Shown piece after piece: positions 43,811-48,839 of a stretch of 48,839 nt of DNA. A model generated the notes under the pieces. The model saw only the letters and a program-made list of their open reading frames with translations. It had not been told where the DNA came from and made no database searches. Each line of letters opens with the position of its first letter. Position 1 is the first letter of the stretch. The position numbers and the translations under genes are program-made. Source of the stretch: Psilocybe azurescens (Eukaryota > Basidiomycota > Agaricomycetes > Agaricales > Agrocybaceae); the NCBI GenBank assembly GCA_023853785.1, contig JAJIRX010000176.1:1-48839 (forward strand), read 5' to 3'.

Positions 43811-44501
43811 AGTGGCTGCAGAGAAAAGAGCTTTGGCTTTTATACTACAATTTAAAATTAACTGCAAAAGGAAAAGTATTCAGCCCCAGATCCAAATGGT
43901 TGTCCCAGGCACACTAATCCTAATGATATGCAGTGTCTTCTCAGCTAGCAGACAACTTAAGGTTGTGGCCTGGTCAAGATTACAAAGAACAGGCTAATGA
44001 ATCTGTGGAAATATAATCAAAAAAGAAAAAGGCTGAAGTAGAGGTTATTCAGACTCTACATAAGTAAAGCAAATGAGTATACAAGTTATTTTATATGAAT
44101 CTGTAACATACTCCAGTGTGTTGATTGATGAAAGGATGATCAGATAAACTGATTCTGTGAATCTGGGATTAAACAGAAAACTATTAATGAATGAAAGCAG
44201 CATTTAGTATTTAGCATATCAGATAAGGATAGATCTGAGTAATTACATGGGCTACACAATTTAAAGGTATTTTTCAAAGGTATCTGTGAAGCAAGAGGAT
44301 GCAGTTTCAGTGAGATGATGAGAGTGTTGAGGGAAAAGCGAGAGGCGTCTCCTTTAGGAAGTTTGTGATGGAGTTCTCACGGGGTGACCATTGTACAGTC
44401 AGCAGCACAGCACAGCTGGCTGCTTTTAGAGTTCTCATGGGGTGAACATCAAAAGCCAGCGGATCACGTGGGCTTAGACATTTTGGCATCGGCAGTAGAG
44501 A
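43811..44501. other. Presumed Helitron 5' non-coding region
   Basis: A/T-rich DNA without a recognised gene. GGGGTGA-containing direct repeats (GAGTTCTCACGGGGTGA at 44371 and GAGTTCTCATGGGGTGA at 44430) sit close to the proposed 5' end and may be subterminal repeats. Confidence 0.4.
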
Positions 44502-44527
44502 GGGGAGCAAGCGCTCCCCAATAAAGA
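44502..44527 (-). repeat. Candidate Helitron 5' terminus with hairpin
   Basis: On - it reads TCTTTATT then GGGGAGC-GCTT-GCTCCCC. A related sequence in inverted orientation lies at 35111-35129, beside the 3' hairpin. A 5' TC is the Helitron rule. The preceding base is C, not A. Confidence 0.5.
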
Positions 44528-44550
44528 GTGTCCCTTGACTGGTTTGGAGT

Positions 44551-45802
44551 CTGGCTATAACTCTGATTCCAACCCTGACCTGATCTGTTACTAATCTCAA
44601 TCCCAATCCCAATTCTGTTCCCCTCATGCATGCAGACTGACGAACAATGGCAATGCAATCCTGCACAAGATCGATGTTGCGCCCTCCGCTGCAAAAAACA
44701 TGATTGAGCTCAGCAGGACCCAGGACGAGGAGTGCGGCGATAGCACCACAAGTGTTATCATCCTAGAAGTGCAGTCTCCCTCCCTCCTCCTTCTTCTCTT
44801 TCTTCTTCCTGACCAATTCCACTCCACCCACCGTCCACTACACGGCCGGCGAGATCCTTGCCCAATCTCTCTCCCAGCTCAAGTGGGTCATCAGCCCCGT
44901 CATCATCACCTCTGCCTACAACAAAGGAGCATTATTACTATTGTCTTATGGGCGCGTAAGCTTACGGGTGCACTTCCACTCCTGAAGGCCTGAGGCACTG
45001 TACAAGCAGATCCTAGCGACTTGAAGCAGCCAGAGGGAGGAGGGGTTACGGAACCAGGAGGCAGCATTTGTCAAGCTCAGCGAGCTCTATCGTGACCAAA
45101 AGTACACTTTCAGGTCTCATGTACATTCCATGGATGGAGCTGACTGACAGATGCATGCACAGGTGCGCAGAGGGGCTGGTGGAGGTCATCAACCGCTTGT
45201 GGGCATTCATGTTGTCTACTGCCAAAGCCAAGACTGAGAAGCTCAGTATGTCCATCCTCTTTCTTTCTATTCCATTGATCTAATCTCTGATTACCCCGCT
45301 GTGCAGTCCCGCACGCTCCTGGACTACTTTGCCACCATCCCCGACTCCTAGAAAGTGCAGATGAAAGCGCTGACGGACAACATCGCCCGGGCCAACCAGG
45401 AGAAGCGTATTTTTCCTGAAGCACAAGCACAGTCTCAAACGCGACTTGTCAGACTGTGCATGCGCTCTCTCATTGTCATAATTCCAGTTTTCGGTTTTTG
45501 TATGCTAAGTTATTGTATACACATACAGACAACTTGAGTCCCACCAGTAGCAGCCCACACTTGCGCTCATTGAGACCCTGATCATGGAGCTCAAGTGGCT
45601 TGACAACAAGATGATCCTTGTGGAGGTGCACCTCTTCAAGAGCCGCGTGTGTTGCAGGCTGGGCAATATGCGCAAGGTCAAGGTGCATTTTTTCCCTTCT
45701 TCCCTTCTTCCCTTCTTCCTGTATCCCCCTTCACTACCACTATCCATACTAACCCGCACCCACCCGTACCCAGGAATACCCAATATCCTCCCACACAGCC
45801 GC
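44551..45802 (+). pseudogene. Second CCT3::RPN6 chimera, truncated by a retroelement
   Basis: CCT3 part: an intron ending CATGCAG (44635), then NAILHKIDVAPSAAKNMIELSRTQDEECGDSTTSVIILE (44656-44770), a pyrimidine-rich intron, then HYTAGEILAQSLSQLKWVISPVIITSAYN (44835-44925). After a spacer with GCGTAAGCTTACG it passes into RPN6: EALYKQILAT (about 44995) and EAAFVKLSELYRDQK (45058-45102). Next come GLVEVINRLWAFMLSTAKAKTEKL (45170-45243), RTLLDYFATIPDS*KVQMKALTDNIARANQEKRI (45309-45413) and ELKWLDNKMILVEVHLFKSR (45585-45645). Introns are retained. Stops after IPDS and ILAT break it. It ends at 45802, inside the next RPN6 exon, where TGTTACG of the chromovirus begins. It shares order, spacer and breakpoint with 15735-18810. 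Confidence 0.85.
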
Positions 45803-45804
45803 TG

Positions 45805-46811
45805 TTACGATTTCAAGTTAGAGTCACGCAGTGTGCGTAATCTAACCACCAATCGTTGTACAAGAACAAGTTCAAGTTCAGGTTGAGCAAGTAAAGGAGT
45901 GACGTCCATTACTTCTGTGGGCTCAGTAGTCTCCGTATGGTTCGCCTGTGGTGTTGGCAATTCCGGCGTTGTCGAGAAGATCTTCTTCAACTCCTCCATA
46001 ATAGGGATCAGCATGTTGCTCGTTTTCTGGGTTGTAGCTGCAGTCTCGGAAGGAATGTCCGGGTGTGTATCGGTGACAGTAGATGCATTTGAATCTGGGG
46101 CATCTTGGGCGAATATGTCCAGGTTCGCCGCATTGATAGCACGTGACCGACGACGTTGTGCTCATTGAGCGATTCGTTGCAGAAGACGAAGCGGTGGGCG
46201 AGCTTCATTGACGAGTTGTGGGGTTTTGAGGTCGTCTAGGAGTAGGCGTAGGGATGGGAGACCTCGAGGGAGTGGAGGCGGAAGGTGAAATCTGCAGTGA
46301 AGGTGAATTGTCAATGATTGGTGAAAATCGTACCGCTCGATGATAAGCAGGAGGGCGAGCAGGAAGGGGACGAGAAGGAACAGCGCTTTGGAAAGGGGGA
46401 TCGATAAGAGAGGGTACTGACGGTTTTCGCACAGTGGGTGATCTGTTACGATATTCCCTCAGCACGTCGTACAATTCTCTTTCTAATCCCCATGATTGAA
46501 GTTGATCCAGCAGAGCCGTTGCCATGGTTTCTCGAATACGAGTTCGCTGTCTGGCAAGACGTATCTCTCGTTCTTCTTGTTGATGGGCTCTGGAAACTTT
46601 TGCTAGTTCATCGATGGCGAAGATGATGTCTGGGTCTTCAAAATACGAGCCCGATTTTTTGAGCTGTTTCCGTCACGTTGGCGAAGAGGTCAATAGCTTT
46701 GGGGTTGACAGTGTTTGAGCATAACGAGGTATGGCAGGTCGTTTGCCTTGTAGACGTGAGTTGGCAGGGGCAGAAGCCGGAGGAAGTGGTGGGAGTATCG
46801 ATGAAAGACAT
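45805..46811 (-). pseudogene. Gag-like zinc-knuckle frame downstream of integrase
   Basis: ATG at 46811 opens MSFIDTPTTSS. After frame changes come ELAKVSRAHQQEEREIRLARQRTRIRETMATALLDQLQSWGLERELYDVLREYRNR (46620-46440) and a long Pro/Ser-rich stretch. Then CYQCGEPGHIRPRC and CIYCHRYTPGHSFRDC follow (46140-46045), one CCHC knuckle and one variant, and an acidic tail to about 45925. A short separate coding-like piece with MNQLKTPIFDTPLTDQTVEDLETL lies upstream at 47110-46870. Zinc knuckles normally belong to Gag, which precedes Pol. Here they follow the chromodomain with no LTR between. It could be an extra ORF of this lineage or the gag of an adjacent element joined after deletion. Confidence 0.6.
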
Positions 46812-47176
46812 GTTGCGTTGTGAGGATATGGTTTAGAGATGGAATGACTTGGCCTTTTAACTACTTTGGCAATTAGCGGCAGGCATTGGTAGAGCTCCTG
46901 TTCGACCAGATTTAGCTTGAGGTGTTGAGATCTGGCTTGGTGGTGAGCAAGTCTAGCGGCAGCCGGACGGTAGTTCTGTTTTGCCGTTTCCTTCTGATCG
47001 ATTGCTTTGTTGTATTGGGTGAGGATTTCTCTTCACAGCGTCTCAAGGTCTTCTACGGTTTGATCGGTCAAAGGGGTATCAAAGATGGGGGTTTTGAGTT
47101 GGTTCATTTCAGGGTTTCGAGTGAAGGAAGAGGCGATGCGTCCGAAGAAAGTGAGGCATCAGGATGGTGGTGATGA

Positions 47177-47994
47177 TCAGAGTTTGTGTAATTTGCGGTA
47201 TTCTTGAAGAGTCTCGCTGTCGTCGTCGAATGCATCGTCTTTTTCCCACGTTGCTTCGGAGATAGGGAATCCCTTCCATTTGATAAGGTATTGATATTTC
47301 TGCTTTCCTTTCTTGGGTTTTCGTCCAGTTTTTCTGTGGTTCAAGATAGTTTCGACTTCCCAGTGTTCTTCCTGATTTTTGATCTCGGGTGGTGGTCTAG
47401 GGAAGTTCGGTCTGTATGTTTCTGTCTCTTTGTATGGCATGAGTAGAGTGGCATGGAATGCATCGTGAATCTTCCATATCTTGGGTATTTTGAGTCTGTA
47501 CGTGAGAGGTCCCAAGACTTCTGTGATCGTAAACGGGCCTTCTCGTTTCGGTTTCATCTTCGAGTGATGCCTAGTGGAGATGTTGCGGGAGTCTAGCCAA
47601 ACTTTCATTCCTTTCTCGAATGGTTTGAAGTTTGATTTCCGTCGTTCGGCTATCCTTTGTCTTGCAAGTTCGTGGGCGGCTAACGCTTCTTCTCGATCTT
47701 TCAGGAGATGTTTGACTTTTTCTTCCACAGATGGGGCTTTAGTGTTCTCGAATGCAAGTGGAATGGCCAACGGAGATGAACCTAAGGTGAGTTCGAACAG
47801 GGTTTTGACTCTTTCGGAGTGTTTCCTGTTGTTGTGAGTGAATTCCAATGTTCCAACTGACTTGTTCCAATTGGTTGGGTGTGAAGAACAGTAGATGGAT
47901 AGGTAGGCTTCTATTTCTTGGTTGAATCATTTGGTAGTTCCATCTCCTATTGGATGATAAGCCGTAGTTAATTTGGACTTGATTCCTAAGAGTT
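47177..47994 (-). pseudogene. Integrase C-terminus and chromodomain
   Basis: After a one-base frameshift the core resumes with FTAKVFQELMKLLGIKSKLTTAYHPIGDGTTK, then TGA, then FNQEIEAYLSIYC. The third catalytic Glu position reads Lys. The frame from 47848 continues MEFTHNNRKHSERVKTLFELTLGSSPL and a basic linker. The GPY/F-type module is REGPFTITEVLGPLTYRLKIPKIWKIHDAFHATLL (47545-47440). The chromodomain is ETILNHRKTGRKPKKGKQKYQYLIKWKGFPISEATWEKDDAF (47350-47225), with the aromatic and W-K-G...T-W-E residues in place. It stops at 47177. Chromodomains of this class can target integration to methylated histone H3. Confidence 0.85.
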
Positions 47995-48839
47995 TCATGA
48001 GTTCTTGGAAGACTTTTGCGGTGAATAGGGGTCTCGGTTGGAGATAATGCTGTCTGGGAGTCCAAACCGTTTGAAAAGGTTGTCGAGTAAGAGTTGGGCT
48101 GCTCCTTCCGCGTCAAGTGCTTCTCCCGGTTTCCCTTTCTTCCGGCAAGGTATTAAAATCACCCCCTTAGTAAGCCCATGGTCTACCACGACCATGAGTG
48201 CATCCTCGATCTGTCCCGCGCTGTTTTTAACTGGTGGTAAGTCGGTTAAGAAGTCCATTGAACAGTTCGCAAATGGTTGCGTAGAAGTTGGTCCCGGCAA
48301 TTGGCATGAAAGACGGGTGAGAGGATTTCTGTTAATCTTGAATTGTTGACAGATTCCGCAGCCTTTGACGTATTGTTTCACGAAGGATCGTAGCCCAGGC
48401 CACCAGTAGTGTGTCTTTACTGCATTGTAAGTTTCTAGTTCTCCGGGGTGTCCTGCTGATGGTAGGTCGTGAAAAGATTTTACAATTTGTTGGCGTAGAT
48501 TTTGGTTCTTTGGTATATATGTTTTATCTTTATAAAAGATAACATTTTTCCCGTTGAATTCCTGTTTTCCAGTCGTTGAGGTCGGTTCGTAAATTTGATG
48601 ATCCTTTTGCAATAGAGCTTTCAAGACTTCTACAATGTCTGTGTCGAATTCTTCTGAATCAATGATTTTTTGTTGTAGTTCCGTGTCAATTAGATTGACA
48701 AAAGTTCCTCTGGTAAGAGAGTCATACTTTCGTTATCGTGGTCTTTGTCTGGTATAAGATCTGGTCTTCTTTATAAGGCGTCAGATTGAATCATTTTTAA
48801 TTCCGGGCATATGGATTAGTTTCAGATCGAATTCGGATT
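47995..48839 (-). pseudogene. RNase H tail and integrase N-terminal part
   Basis: At the edge LKLIHMPGIKNDSI is the end of RNase H, followed by a spacer FVNLIDTELQQKIIDSEEFDTDIVEVLKALLQK. Integrase then shows the zinc domain FHDLPSAGHPGELETYNAVKTHYWWPGLRSFVKQYVKGCGICQQFK (48475-48345) and the first catalytic Asp in ANCSMDFLTDLPP. The second catalytic position, LPDSIISNRDP, has Asn for the expected Asp in S-D-R-G/D. A frameshift just after it ends the frame at 47995. It is inactive for both reasons. Confidence 0.85.

Larger units (their letters stand above)
35089..44527 (-). mobile_element. Helitron with nested pogo-like element
   Basis: The Rep-helicase gene runs on - from about 43810 to 35184, interrupted by the pogo element at 40350-43406. 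Candidate ends: on -, the 5' end reads TCTTTATTGGGGAGC with a hairpin GGGGAGC/GCTCCCC (44519-44502). Near the other end the + strand reads TCTAATGGGGAGCTTGCT (35111), an inverted relative of it. A hairpin ATGCCA/TGGCAT (35089-35110) stands immediately beyond. An inverted terminal match followed by a 3' hairpin is the arrangement described for Helitron2-type ends. I see no canonical CTRR end, so the limits are provisional. Confidence 0.7.
45803..48839 (-). mobile_element. Chromodomain Ty3/gypsy retrotransposon 2 (3' part, runs off the right edge)
   Basis: On - from the edge: RNase H tail, integrase, chromodomain and a downstream zinc-knuckle frame, ending at TGTTACG (reverse strand ...CGTAACA), a plausible LTR terminus, directly inside the RPN6 exon. 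Only some 45 bp separate that terminus from coding-like sequence, so the 3' LTR is missing or heavily truncated. gag and RT, if present, lie beyond the window. Confidence 0.8.

Noticed and set aside
35111..44527. Terminal inverted repeats of a cut-and-paste transposon around the Helitron
   Set aside because: The coded protein is Rep-helicase and the match is short; more in keeping with Helitron2-type ends, and I see no target duplication.

Overview
This window looks like accessory, transposon-choked chromosome of a basidiomycete fungus, most likely an Agaricomycete. That inference rests on short introns (about 45-65 nt, GTRNGY/YAG), a fungal-type Helitron, Ty3/gypsy elements with and without a chromodomain, a pogo-like transposase, and fragments of the eukaryotic housekeeping genes CCT3 and RPN6. 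I recognise no intact host gene. Almost every coding stretch carries frameshifts or stops.

Layout. 1-9.0 kb: decayed genes (a coiled-coil protein and a WD40 protein on -, two small conserved fungal proteins on +) separated by intergenic DNA that carries a family of perfect and near-perfect palindromes. 9.2-12.4 kb: a second palindrome cluster, a 22-residue tandem repeat and a decayed unknown gene (+). 12.7-18.8 kb: a partial RPN6 copy (-), a kinase-like relic (+), a relic with an E-I-K motif (-), and a long intron-containing CCT3::RPN6 chimera (-). 18.8-21.6 kb: little recognisable, then a decayed multi-membrane-segment gene cut by a mobile element.

21.6-31.3 kb is one nested structure. A 1.95-kb element, called X here, occurs as two inverted copies (21,587-23,538 and 27,320-29,277). 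X had inserted into the reverse transcriptase of a 5.5-kb Ty3/gypsy element, leaving an 8-bp duplication. The two halves of that retroelement now lie head-opposed: LTR-gag-protease-RT on - and RT-RNase H-integrase remnant-LTR on +. Each 170-bp LTR is still bordered by ACGT. The simplest history is a later inversion by recombination between the two X copies. A diverged X core lacking its ends (Y) follows at 31.9-33.2 kb.

33.9-45.8 kb: a CCT3 fragment (+), a Helitron on - (about 35.1-44.5 kb) carrying a pogo-like transposon (40,350-43,406) in its coding region, then a second CCT3::RPN6 chimera (+). That chimera is cut at 45,803 by a chromodomain-containing Ty3/gypsy element (-), which runs off the right edge and has a zinc-knuckle reading frame downstream of its integrase.

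The genes do not form a pathway. The region records successive insertions, gene-fragment duplication and recombination. The best leads are the X element and its inversion, the duplicated CCT3::RPN6 fusion, the palindrome family, and the pogo-in-Helitron nesting.
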